In this document: positions 16,373-23,567 of the stretch, piece by piece | How positions within the stretch are numbered: position 1 is the first letter of the stretch | How the letters are laid out: the number at the start of each line of letters is the position of its first letter | Source: an uncultured Lachnospiraceae bacterium | Lineage (GTDB): Bacteria > Bacillota > Clostridia > Lachnospirales > Lachnospiraceae | NCBI GenBank assembly: GCA_904420225.1 | Contig: CAJFUP010000042.1 | Location: 1 to 32,239, forward strand | DNA length: 32,239 nt | Reading direction: 5' to 3' | Notes under the pieces: model-generated | Seen by the model: only the letters and a program-made list of their open reading frames with translations | Told to the model about the DNA's origin: nothing | Database searches by the model: none | Translations under genes and position numbers: made by a program

Positions 16373-17599
16373 TCACAACTCTTTTCTGCGCAGAATATCA
16401 TACTCCTCCAGAGGCACGCCCAGATCCACATAAATCTGCTGTTTGGCATGGGGCGCGCTATCCATGACACGGCCCTCTTCATCGACGATCTGACGCACCG
16501 TCGCCTCTATATTTTCTCCGGACGGCTTCATGACTTCCACCATCTCTCCCACGGAAAATTTGTTTCTCTGCTCCAGGCCATATCTGCCCTGCCTGTCCTG
16601 TCCCCCCACACTGCCCAGATACGTATAGTTTTTCCAATATGTGCTGTTATCATAAATCTGCGTCGTCTCATCGGGTTTTCCATAGTAGAAGCCGGTGGTG
16701 AATTCTCGGCAGGTACATTTCCCAATCTCTTCTTTGTACCAATCCATGTGGGCAGCATAAAGGGCCGGGTCTCTCTGATAATCATCCAGGGCTCTTCTGT
16801 ATGTCCTGGCCACGGTGGCCACATAGAGCGCCGTCTTCATTCTTCCCTCCACTTTCAGGCTGTCGATCCCTGCTTCCAGCAGATCCGGGATGTGCTCAAT
16901 CATGCACAGGTCCTTGGAATTGAAAATATAAGTCCCCCGCTCATTCTCGTAGACCGGCATATACTGTCCCGGTCGAGTCTCCTCTGCAATGCTGTACTTC
17001 CAGCGGCAAGGATGGGTGCAGGCTCCCCGGTTGGCATCTCTCCCGGTAAAAAAGTTGCTGAGCAGGCAGCGGCCGGAATAGGATATGCACATGGCCCCGT
17101 GTATAAAGCTCTCTATCTCCAGATCATCCGGAATATGTTCCCGGATTTCCCGGATTTCCCGCAATGACAGCTCTCTGGCGGAGACCACCCGCTTGGCTCC
17201 CAGTCCATGCCAAAAAAGATACGTTCCATAGTTGGTGTTATTGGCCTGGGTGCTGATGTGCAGTTCCATATCCGGCAGCACCTCTCGGGCAATCATAAAA
17301 ATGCCCGGATCCGATATAATCAGCGCATCCGGTCCCACCGTTCTCAGCTCTTCAAAATAGGTGCGAACTCCCTCCAGGTCTTCATTATGGGCCAGGATGT
17401 TGGCTGTCACATAGACTCTGACTCCCCTGGCATGAGCAAAGGCCACGCCCTCCCTCATATCCTCCAGAGAAAAATTTTTTGCCTTGGCCCGCAGCCCGAA
17501 AGCCTCCCCACCGATATATACCGCGTCTGCGCCGTACACCACGGCCGTCTTCAGCACTTCCAGGCTGCTGGCCGGAATCAGTAATTCAGGATGTCTCAT
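16373..17599 (-). CDS. Peptidase U32 family protein, probable tRNA U34 hydroxylase (TrhP-like)
   Basis: A 408-residue U32 family protein. Despite the peptidase name, members such as TrhP hydroxylate wobble uridine 34 to 5-hydroxyuridine. The start PELLIPASSLEVLKTAV and the core block GAMCISYSGRCLLSNFF are diagnostic. Four cysteines (171, 178, 194, 198) match the iron-sulfur ligand pattern known from U32 proteins. The start codon overlaps the trmR stop by four bases (17596-17599), so the two are translationally coupled, as with yrrM-yrrN/yrrO in Bacillus. That context supports the ho5U to mo5U pathway. Which substrate it uses (tRNA, or rRNA as for RlhA) is inferred from the neighbour. The M16C gene follows after 38 bp. 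Confidence 0.9.
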   Translation of the reverse strand: MRHPELLIPASSLEVLKTAVVYGADAVYIGGEAFGLRAKAKNFSLEDMREGVAFAHARGVRVYVTANILAHNEDLEGVRTYFEELRTVGPDALIISDPGIFMIAREVLPDMELHISTQANNTNYGTYLFWHGLGAKRVVSARELSLREIREIREHIPDDLEIESFIHGAMCISYSGRCLLSNFFTGRDANRGACTHPCRWKYSIAEETRPGQYMPVYENERGTYIFNSKDLCMIEHIPDLLEAGIDSLKVEGRMKTALYVATVARTYRRALDDYQRDPALYAAHMDWYKEEIGKCTCREFTTGFYYGKPDETTQIYDNSTYWKNYTYLGSVGGQDRQGRYGLEQRNKFSVGEMVEVMKPSGENIEATVRQIVDEEGRVMDSAPHAKQQIYVDLGVPLEEYDILRRKEL

Positions 17600-18252
17600 A
17601 CGTTCCTGTCCTTTCTCTTGGTGGTGACTGCCACCCCGTCCCCCATGGAAATGAGAGAAGTGACAAGTCCCTCCGTATGTGTCAATGTATACAGATACTC
17701 CCGCATCCTGCTGTGGATGGTGCGGTTTCTCCTGGTCACTGCAAAGCGGGATTCCATCACATCGCCGTCCTGCAGAATATTGTCAGAAATCAAAAGTCCT
17801 CCCTCCGCCAGCAGGCGTATGACCTGCTGAAAGAAGTGAATGTACTGTCCCTTGGCTGCATCCATGAAAATGAGATCATATGGCCCGTCCAATTGGGACA
17901 GCCACCAAGCGGCGTCTCCCTCCAGCAGGGTAATCACATCCTGTTTTCCGGCGCGGATAAAATTTTCCTTGGCGGCGCTGATTCTGGGCTGGTATTTCTC
18001 AATGGTGGTGATTCTGGCCCCCGGCGGCATGACTTCGCTCATCAATATAGCAGAATAGCCGACCGCAGTCCCCACTTCCAGAATCTGCATCGGCTGTTTG
18101 AGAGAGACAAGGAATCTCAATAGGCTGGCCGTCTCGCTTCGCACAACAGGCACCCGAGCCTCAAGAGCTTCTTTTCTAATCTGTTGACTAACCGCGCTCC
18201 CCGGTGTCTCCAGGGAATTGATATACGCGGTGATCCGTTCATCTACAATCAT
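17596..18252 (-). CDS. trmR: O-methyltransferase, probable tRNA 5-hydroxyuridine methyltransferase TrmR
   Basis: A 218-residue class I SAM-dependent, metal-assisted O-methyltransferase. In B. subtilis the homologue TrmR (YrrM) methylates 5-hydroxyuridine 34 in tRNA to 5-methoxyuridine. SAM motif I is seen in LEVGTAVGYSAI (residues 59-70). The likely divalent-metal ligands are Asp131 (FMDAAKGQY) and Asp157-Asn158 (ISDN). The ATG at 18252 has GAGG six bases upstream. The overlap with the U32 gene strongly supports the tRNA role over a generic caffeoyl-CoA-type methyltransferase. It follows the MltG-like gene by 55 bp. Confidence 0.92.
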   Translation of the reverse strand: MIVDERITAYINSLETPGSAVSQQIRKEALEARVPVVRSETASLLRFLVSLKQPMQILEVGTAVGYSAILMSEVMPPGARITTIEKYQPRISAAKENFIRAGKQDVITLLEGDAAWWLSQLDGPYDLIFMDAAKGQYIHFFQQVIRLLAEGGLLISDNILQDGDVMESRFAVTRRNRTIHSRMREYLYTLTHTEGLVTSLISMGDGVAVTTKRKDRNV

Positions 18253-18307
18253 ATGTTACCTCGTTACAAAAGCTTTGGTGGCAGTTGGGGACATGATGAT
18301 TTCTTCA

Positions 18308-18703
18308 TCAAGTGACATTGCCCAGTATCCGAAGAATCTCCCGGGAAGACATGCCGTCCCCCAGCTGGTACGTCCCCGCCACAATTCTGGTCTGAAACAA
18401 AAGAGACTGCAGCCGGAAAATCAACGCGCTCTCAATGAGACCGGACTCTTCCAGCTCTTGGGCCACCTGTGCCGTACTTTCTCCCGCTTCCACCGTAAAC
18501 GTGACAGTGACTCCCTCTGAAGCCCCATAGGGAGCGTCAGAGAAAAGCTGATATCCCATCTGGTATCCTCCCACCACGGCCAGATACAAGAGAACGGCCA
18601 GCAGCACGGCTGCCACCAGCCGTGCCGTCGCCATCAGGACTCGATATGTTGTTTTTCCGGAATCCACCGCATGTCTGCCGTTCTTTTTCTGCTTCTTCGC
18701 CAT
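18308..18703 (-). CDS. MltG/YceG-like membrane protein lacking the catalytic domain
   Basis: A 131-residue protein with a basic N-terminus (KKQKK), one membrane segment at about residues 27-48 and a single extracellular domain. That domain reads like the LysM-like N-terminal module of endolytic murein transglycosylase MltG: VTVTFTVEAGESTAQVAQ through AGTYQLGDGMSSREILRIL. Full MltG proteins are about 330-380 residues and continue into a catalytic domain with an essential Glu. Here the frame ends right after the module, so it probably binds or senses the wall rather than cutting it. The stop is clean and I see no continuing catalytic sequence, arguing against a recent frameshift. The ATG at 18703 has AGGAG upstream, 21 bp after the RNase J stop. 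Confidence 0.8.
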   Translation of the reverse strand: MAKKQKKNGRHAVDSGKTTYRVLMATARLVAAVLLAVLLYLAVVGGYQMGYQLFSDAPYGASEGVTVTFTVEAGESTAQVAQELEESGLIESALIFRLQSLLFQTRIVAGTYQLGDGMSSREILRILGNVT

Positions 18704-18724
18704 GTCATCTCCTGTACTGCCGCC

Positions 18725-20410
18725 TTACTGATTCACTTCCATGATAATGGGAAGAATCATGGGGTTTCTCTTCATCTTCTTCCACAGATAGTCGCCCAGT
18801 CTGTCTCGAATTTCATTCTTGATCCGACTCCAATCGCAAGTTCCTCTGGCCAGGCACTCATCCACCGCCGCGGTCACCACATCGTGCGCTTCCTCCATGA
18901 GATTTTCTGATTCACGCACATAGACAAATCCCCTGGACACAATATCGGGCCCAGCCAGCAGCTGATTGGAATACCGTTCCAAGGTCAGAACCACAATGAT
19001 GATACCGTCCTGAGACAAATTCTGACGGTCGCGAAGCACGATATTTCCCACATCGCCCACGCCCAGTCCGTCCACCAGGATACCTCCATGGGTCACCTGA
19101 TCCACCACGGCCGCTCCTTCCGCCCCCACTTCCAGCACTTCACCGGAATTGAGCATGAAGATTTGATCTTTGGGAATTCCCAAGCTCTCGGCGATCTCCG
19201 CCTGGGCCATACGGTGCCGATATTCCCCATGAACAGGAACCGCGTATTTGGGACGCACCAGAGAGTAGATCAATTTTATCTCTTCCTGGCAGGCATGCCC
19301 GGACACATGGGTATCCTGGAAAATCACATTGGCGCCCTTCATCACCAGCTCGTTGATCACCTTGGATACTGCCTTTTCGTTGCCCGGAATGGGATTGGAG
19401 CTGAAAATCACCAAATCCCCCGGATTGATGGAAACCTTCTTATGGATGGAGGCAGCCATGCGGGATAGTGCCGCCATGGCTTCCCCCTGACTCCCCGTGG
19501 TGATCAGCACCGTCTTCTCATCCGGATAATTCTTCAGCTGTTCAATCTCAATGAGACTTCCTTCCGGAATTTTTATATAGCCCAATTCACTGGCAATGCC
19601 GATGATATTGACCATGCTGCGGCCTTCCACCACCACCTTGCGCCCATATTTGTACGCGGTATTGATGATCTGCTGCACGCGGTCCACATTGGAGGCAAAC
19701 GTAGCGATGATAATCCTCTGATTGGTATGCTCCGCGAAGATATGGTCAAACGTCTTTCCCACGGTCTTCTCCGACATGGTAAAGCCCGGCCGCACCGCAT
19801 TGGTACTGTCACAGAGAAGTGCCAGCACTCCTTTCTTGCCCAATTCTCCAAAGCGCTGCAAATCCGCGCTGTCACCGAACACTGGAGTGTAGTCAATCTT
19901 AAAATCTCCTGTGTGAATGATGGTGCCTGCCGGGGTAAAGATAGCCAGAGCCGCCGCATCGGCGATACTGTGATTTGTGCGGATAAATTCCACTCGAAAG
20001 ACTCCCAGATTCACCGACTGGCCATAACGGATCACTTTTCTCTTCACCGTTTTCATCATATTATGCTCTTTCAGTTTACTCTCAATGATGGCCATGGTCA
20101 GCTTTGTGGCGTAAATGGGCATATTGAGCTCCCTAAGAATATAGGGAATGGCGCCGATATGATCTTCATGACCATGGGTAATGAACAATCCCTTGACCTT
20201 TTCTGCATTCTGCTTGAGATACGTCACATCGGGAATGACCAAATCAATTCCCAGCATATCGTCACTGGGAAAAGAAAGGCCGCAGTCCACTACGATAATG
20301 CTGTCGCCAAACTCAAACGCCGTCATATTCATGCCAATTTGTTCCAACCCGCCCAGGGGTATGATTTTCACTGTCTTTGTTCCATCTTCTGCTGTCTTTG
20401 CTGTTCTCAA
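18725..20410 (-). CDS. rnj: Ribonuclease J, TTG start
   Basis: A metallo-beta-lactamase/beta-CASP ribonuclease with 5'-3' exonuclease and endonuclease activity, central to mRNA turnover and rRNA maturation in Firmicutes. The zinc motif is seen as HGHEDH (residues 79-84), then HTGDFKIDYTP and the beta-CASP segment with NPIPGNE and DTHVSGHA. The open frame runs back to 20479, but the sequence gives a perfect GGAGG (20418-20422) seven bases before a TTG at 20410. That start yields 561 residues, the family's normal length. The longer version would read through two leader hairpins. RNase J1 and J2 cannot be separated here. The MltG-like gene follows after 21 bp. Confidence 0.95.
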   Translation of the reverse strand: MRTAKTAEDGTKTVKIIPLGGLEQIGMNMTAFEFGDSIIVVDCGLSFPSDDMLGIDLVIPDVTYLKQNAEKVKGLFITHGHEDHIGAIPYILRELNMPIYATKLTMAIIESKLKEHNMMKTVKRKVIRYGQSVNLGVFRVEFIRTNHSIADAAALAIFTPAGTIIHTGDFKIDYTPVFGDSADLQRFGELGKKGVLALLCDSTNAVRPGFTMSEKTVGKTFDHIFAEHTNQRIIIATFASNVDRVQQIINTAYKYGRKVVVEGRSMVNIIGIASELGYIKIPEGSLIEIEQLKNYPDEKTVLITTGSQGEAMAALSRMAASIHKKVSINPGDLVIFSSNPIPGNEKAVSKVINELVMKGANVIFQDTHVSGHACQEEIKLIYSLVRPKYAVPVHGEYRHRMAQAEIAESLGIPKDQIFMLNSGEVLEVGAEGAAVVDQVTHGGILVDGLGVGDVGNIVLRDRQNLSQDGIIIVVLTLERYSNQLLAGPDIVSRGFVYVRESENLMEEAHDVVTAAVDECLARGTCDWSRIKNEIRDRLGDYLWKKMKRNPMILPIIMEVNQ

Positions 20411-20444
20411 AAAAACACCTCCGTTAAAATCTTGCACCAGAAAC

Positions 20445-20468
20445 ACAGAACCGCCAAATGGGTTCTGT
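20445..20468 (-). promoter_or_regulatory. Hairpin in the RNase J leader, proximal
   Basis: Perfect 8-bp arms ACAGAACC (20445-20452) and GGTTCTGT (20461-20468) with an 8-nt loop lie about 35 nt upstream of the TTG start. On the minus strand only a short TTT follows, so a terminator function is doubtful. Confidence 0.5.
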
Positions 20469-20498
20469 CTCTGAACCAATGGTATGTATTTATTGTTT

Positions 20499-20522
20499 AA
20501 TCAGATAACCGTCCATCTGATT
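20499..20522 (-). promoter_or_regulatory. Hairpin in the RNase J leader, distal
   Basis: Perfect 8-bp arms AATCAGAT (20499-20506) and ATCTGATT (20515-20522) with an 8-nt loop lie just after the DUF1292 stop codon. Together with the proximal hairpin, this gives two equal-sized stem-loops in the 137-bp gap before RNase J. Confidence 0.5.
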
Positions 20523-20547
20523 ATTCTTTCGCTGTTGCTTAAAACCG

Positions 20548-20802
20548 TCAAACGATTTCCACATCATCCATGAGCTGAGCAAATACCTTGGAAAGCGCAT
20601 CCAGCTGCTCCGGATCTTCCACCATCTCATACAACGCCTCGGGGTCTCCTGCTTCTGATGTGTCCTGAAAAATATAGCAGTCCGCCTCCTCTTCCTGGGA
20701 GTCTGCTACCAAAAGATAATTGACGCCGCCGATCTTGGTCTGTTCCAGTATAAAAAATTCTTCGTCTCCGTCATCTGTATGAAATACGATCTTTTCTTCC
20801 AT
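20548..20802 (-). CDS. DUF1292 family protein (YrzB-like)
   Basis: A very acidic 84-residue protein with the DUF1292 pattern: KIVFHTDDGDEEFFILEQT, then the beta strand NYLLVAD and an Asp/Glu-rich tail ending in LMDDVEIV. The function is unknown. The family is widespread in Firmicutes and in Bacillus follows yrzL (ireB) and yrrK (ruvX), exactly the order here. The ATG at 20802 has AGGAAG upstream, 40 bp behind ruvX. The RNase J gene follows after a hairpin-containing leader. Confidence 0.9.
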   Translation of the reverse strand: MEEKIVFHTDDGDEEFFILEQTKIGGVNYLLVADSQEEEADCYIFQDTSEAGDPEALYEMVEDPEQLDALSKVFAQLMDDVEIV

Positions 20803-20842
20803 GTTCTTCCTCTTTCTTTTGGCCTCAGAGAGTCACTGCCAG

Positions 20843-21289
20843 TCACTCCTGCCCATGGTCTTTCCCGCCCATTCTCTGGGCATCCAAATATCCCTGCAGG
20901 ATAAAAGAAGCGGCAATCTGATCCACAAATTCTTTTCTGTGTTCTCTGCGCACGCCGCTTTCCATCAAAGTCCGCTCCGCCGCCACTGTGCTCAGGCGCT
21001 CATCCCAAAGTACCACAGGAAGACCGGTGCGTCTTTCCACCATGGATTTGAACTCCATCGTTTTTTCTGCCCGGTCTCCCAATGAATTATTCATATTTTT
21101 CGGTAAACCTAATACAATGGATTCCACTTCGTACTCTTCGACCAACTCCTCAATCCGCGCCAGAGTCCTGCGCAGCTTATTTTCCTCTTTGCGAACAATG
21201 GTCTCCACTGTCTGTGCTGTAATCTTCAGCGAGTCGCTGACTGCCACTCCCACTGTTTTTGAACCATAATCCAGCCCTAAAATACGCAT
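20843..21289 (-). CDS. ruvX: Holliday junction resolvase-like / pre-16S rRNA nuclease YqgF
   Basis: A 148-residue RNase H-fold protein of the YqgF/RuvX family, implicated in processing the 5' end of 16S rRNA and annotated as a putative Holliday junction resolvase. The acidic active-site residues are visible: Asp7 in [15 protein letters not shown], Glu97 in WDERLST and Asp123 in [15 protein letters not shown] used the ATG at 21289, preceded by AGGAGAG, instead of the longer frame from 21331 that overlaps ireB. It lies between ireB and the DUF1292 gene. Confidence 0.94.
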   Translation of the reverse strand: MRILGLDYGSKTVGVAVSDSLKITAQTVETIVRKEENKLRRTLARIEELVEEYEVESIVLGLPKNMNNSLGDRAEKTMEFKSMVERRTGLPVVLWDERLSTVAAERTLMESGVRREHRKEFVDQIAASFILQGYLDAQRMGGKDHGQE

Positions 21290-21327
21290 CCGCTCTCCTC
21301 GTCTCCCGTCTGTCTGCCGGATTATCC

Positions 21328-21585
21328 TCAAGCCTCCAGCTTCGTATCAATATAGTTCCTCATGAGCTCTTCCAAAATTTCATCCCGCTCCACCTTCATG
21401 ATCAGGCTTCTGGCATTCTTGTGGCTGGTGATGTATGTCGGATCTCCAGACATGATATATCCCACTATCTGACTGACAGGATTATATCCTTTCTCTTTTA
21501 GTGCATCGTAAACCTCTGCCAAAACCTCGCTGACGCCCATGCGCTTCTGCGGTGTTCTGATAAATTGTGTATCTGAATCTGCCAT
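21328..21585 (-). CDS. ireB: IreB family regulatory phosphoprotein (UPF0297)
   Basis: An 85-residue small cytoplasmic protein. In Enterococcus faecalis IreB is a substrate of the PASTA kinase IreK and negatively regulates cephalosporin resistance. The family stretch runs from [17 protein letters not shown] through [20 protein letters not shown] to SHKNARSLI, with N-terminal threonines that are the known phosphorylation region in homologues. A GTG three codons earlier (21594) sits too close to the AGGA, so I used the ATG at 21585. It is the first gene of the long minus-strand run, with promoter 21628-21656. ruvX starts 38 bp after its stop. Confidence 0.94.
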   Translation of the reverse strand: MADSDTQFIRTPQKRMGVSEVLAEVYDALKEKGYNPVSQIVGYIMSGDPTYITSHKNARSLIMKVERDEILEELMRNYIDTKLEA

Positions 21586-21627
21586 AATTCCCACGTCCTT
21601 ACTCTGAGATTAATCCCTAATACCCAT

Positions 21628-21656
21628 ATTGTAATACAGAAAAAAGCATTCGGCAA
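21628..21656 (-). promoter_or_regulatory. Promoter of the ireB-ruvX operon
   Basis: On the minus strand TTGCCG (21651-21656), a 17-bp spacer and TACAAT (21628-21633) lie about 43 bp before the ireB ATG. It is the only clear promoter I see at the head of the ireB-to-glyS run. Confidence 0.7.
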
Positions 21657-21699
21657 GTTCTTTTTACCTGTTTTTCCCATGTCCGCTGACAGCAAGGTT

Positions 21700-23031
21700 T
21701 CATGGCCTGTGCAGCAGGACGATATCATCCTTAATCATCCCCGACGCCCTGGCTGTAACCAGACGGTTGGACCAGGCTGCCTCATCTTCCCCAGGTCTCA
21801 GGGGCCAAGCCGCTTTCACATACTCCCTGGAATGTCCCACCATATAGAAAGCATCCCCCAGGCGCACACGGTTTTCCAACAGAATTGTCATTTCATTTCC
21901 CAGGAAACTCTCTCTATACCTTAACGACTGCTCCCTTTCCAGCTGAAGCAGCTGACTGCTCCTGTCCGTCTTGATATGTTCCGGTATCTGCCCATCCATG
22001 GCGGCAGCCCGTGTTCCTTTTCTGGGAGAATATTTAAAAATATGCATTTCAAAAAAGTTCACTGCTTCCAGGAACGCCTTGGTTTCCAGAAACTCTTCCT
22101 GCGTCTCTCCGGGAAAGCCCACGATGACATCGGTGGTAATGGCCGGATTGGAAAATACGGTTCTGAGTATGCCGCATCGTCTCAAGTATTCCCCAGTGGT
22201 ATAATGTCTATTCATCCGTTTTAATACCGCATCGCAGCCGCTTTGTAAAGACAGGTGAAAATGAGGGCATATTTTGGGCATACTGCCCAGGGCTTGGGCA
22301 AATTCCTCTGTGATAATCCGCGGTTCCAGGGAACCCAAACGAATCCTCTCAATGCCGGAAATTCCATGGATCAGTTGGATCAGTTGAAGGAGGCCGTCAT
22401 CCACTCCCATATCTTTTCCGTAGGAGCTGAGATGAATACCGGTCAGCACCACTTCTTTGATACCGCTCTGGGCCAGACGCGCCACCTCCGCTTTGACACG
22501 TTCCGCTTTCCTGCTGCGGATTCTTCCTCTGGTATAAGGAATGATACAATAGCTGCAGAACTGATTGCAGCCATCCTGGACCTTGATGTAGGCTCTGGTA
22601 TGGTCCACCACCGTGCTCAGCTCCAGTTCTTCATATTCTCTGGTTTCCCCGATATCGATGACCGCTTCTCGTCTTTTTCCATCCAGATACGCATCTAAAA
22701 TGGCCACAATGTCTTTCTTTTTATTATTTCCTATGATCAGATCCGCCCCCGTATCCTCCATGGCCTTTGCCGGATCGGCCTGTACATAACAGCCCACTGC
22801 CACCACCACTGCCGCCGGGTTCATCTTTCTGGCCCGGTGCAGCATTTGACGGGATTTATGATCTGCCATATTGGTGACAGAGCAGGTATTGATAATATAG
22901 ACATCCGCCCCCTCCTGAAACGGCACAATCTCATACCCGCCCTCTCGCATCATTTGTTCCATGGCATCGGTCTCATACGTATTCACCTTGCACCCCAGCG
23001 TGTGAAAGGCGACTCTTTTCTTTCCTGTCAT
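21700..23031 (-). CDS. mtaB: tRNA (N6-threonylcarbamoyladenosine(37)-C2)-methylthiotransferase
   Basis: A radical-SAM methylthiotransferase converting t6A37 to ms2t6A37 in ANN-decoding tRNAs. The 443-residue protein has the N-terminal UPF0004 domain with its Fe-S cysteines (Cys14 in TLGCKVN, Cys50 in NTCSVT, Cys81 in VGCYVQ). The radical-SAM CxxxCxxC follows as CNQFCSYC (Cys155, 159, 162), and then a C-terminal TRAM-like beta domain. The TLGCKVNTYE start favours MtaB over MiaB or RimO. The ATG at 23031 has AGGAA upstream. It precedes the ireB operon by about 115 bp with an independent promoter between. No clear promoter was found for mtaB itself in 23032-23142. Confidence 0.95.
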   Translation of the reverse strand: MTGKKRVAFHTLGCKVNTYETDAMEQMMREGGYEIVPFQEGADVYIINTCSVTNMADHKSRQMLHRARKMNPAAVVVAVGCYVQADPAKAMEDTGADLIIGNNKKKDIVAILDAYLDGKRREAVIDIGETREYEELELSTVVDHTRAYIKVQDGCNQFCSYCIIPYTRGRIRSRKAERVKAEVARLAQSGIKEVVLTGIHLSSYGKDMGVDDGLLQLIQLIHGISGIERIRLGSLEPRIITEEFAQALGSMPKICPHFHLSLQSGCDAVLKRMNRHYTTGEYLRRCGILRTVFSNPAITTDVIVGFPGETQEEFLETKAFLEAVNFFEMHIFKYSPRKGTRAAAMDGQIPEHIKTDRSSQLLQLEREQSLRYRESFLGNEMTILLENRVRLGDAFYMVGHSREYVKAAWPLRPGEDEAAWSNRLVTARASGMIKDDIVLLHRP

Positions 23032-23114
23032 CTTTCATTCCTTTCCCGGCTTTCTCTTACGGCGCCGCAGCCGCCCGAACAGCGCAACCATTTTTCGGCA
23101 CCATTCCATGCTTT

Positions 23115-23134
23115 GTGCATCAAAATTAATGCAC
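23115..23134. promoter_or_regulatory. Inverted repeat upstream of the HPr-like gene promoter
   Basis: GTGCAT (23115-23120) and ATGCAC (23129-23134) form perfect 6-bp arms around an AT-rich 8-bp centre. The repeat lies nine bases upstream of the -35 box at 23143, in the divergent mtaB/HPr spacer. The position suits an activator or a shared operator. The regulator is not known. Confidence 0.45.
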
Positions 23135-23142
23135 TTTTTCTA

Positions 23143-23171
23143 TTGACTTTTTATCCCTTTATCGTTAGTAT
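23143..23171 (+). promoter_or_regulatory. Promoter of the HPr-like gene
   Basis: TTGACT (23143-23148), a 17-bp spacer and TAGTAT (23166-23171) precede the gene by about 65 bp. Confidence 0.75.
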
Positions 23172-23236
23172 TAAGGTAGAGTTTGCTAAAAACCCAATGT
23201 CGTGCAAACAATAATTCTATTAGGAGGATACACGCT

Positions 23237-23470
23237 ATGACAACCGTAAAGATTTCTTTAAACTCAATCGATAAAGTAAAATCATTCGTTAATGATCTGA
23301 CGAAATTCGATACTGATTTCGATCTGGTTTCCGGAAGATATGTCATTGATGCGAAATCCATCATGGGAATCTTTTCCCTGGATCTGTCCAAGCCCATTGA
23401 CTTAAACATCCATGCGGAAGACAATGTGGATGAGATCCTGTCTATCCTGGATCCCTACATCATTAAATAA
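23237..23470 (+). CDS. HPr-like protein lacking the active-site histidine
   Basis: A 77-residue protein with the HPr fold pattern. The block AKSIMGIFSL is intact, with Ser41 at the position of the HPr regulatory Ser46, and the C-terminal EDNVDEILSILDPYI matches HPr helix 3. The usual GLHARPA loop with the phosphorylatable His15 is missing: the sequence runs VKISLNSIDKVKSF, some three to four residues shorter. It therefore cannot act as a normal PTS phosphocarrier. It resembles B. subtilis Crh in having lost His15 while keeping the serine region, so a regulatory role is possible but inferred. The ATG at 23237 follows AGGAGG with a good spacer. It stands alone between its promoter and a strong bidirectional terminator. 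Confidence 0.88.
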   Translation: MTTVKISLNSIDKVKSFVNDLTKFDTDFDLVSGRYVIDAKSIMGIFSLDLSKPIDLNIHAEDNVDEILSILDPYIIK

Positions 23471-23516
23471 GAAGCCGAATTCAGCATCGACGCGTTGGGC
23501 CCTTTGGGGCAATCAC

Positions 23517-23559
23517 AAAAAGGTGCCGCAGAATCCTATGAGATTTGCGGCGCCTTTTT
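23517..23559. terminator. Bidirectional terminator between the HPr-like gene and thiI
   Basis: The stem GGTGCCGCA (23522-23530) / TGCGGCGCC (23546-23554), with one G-T wobble, is flanked by AAAAA (23517-23521) and TTTTT (23555-23559). It works as a rho-independent terminator in both directions, for the plus-strand HPr-like gene and for the minus-strand thiI operon whose last stop is at 23568. Confidence 0.9.
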
Positions 23560-23567
23560 GATTGTGA

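Noticed and set aside
20411-20479. N-terminal extension of RNase J to an ATG at 20479
   Set aside because: It would put a leader hairpin in the coding region and adds 23 non-family residues. The GGAGG-spaced TTG at 20410 gives the normal length.
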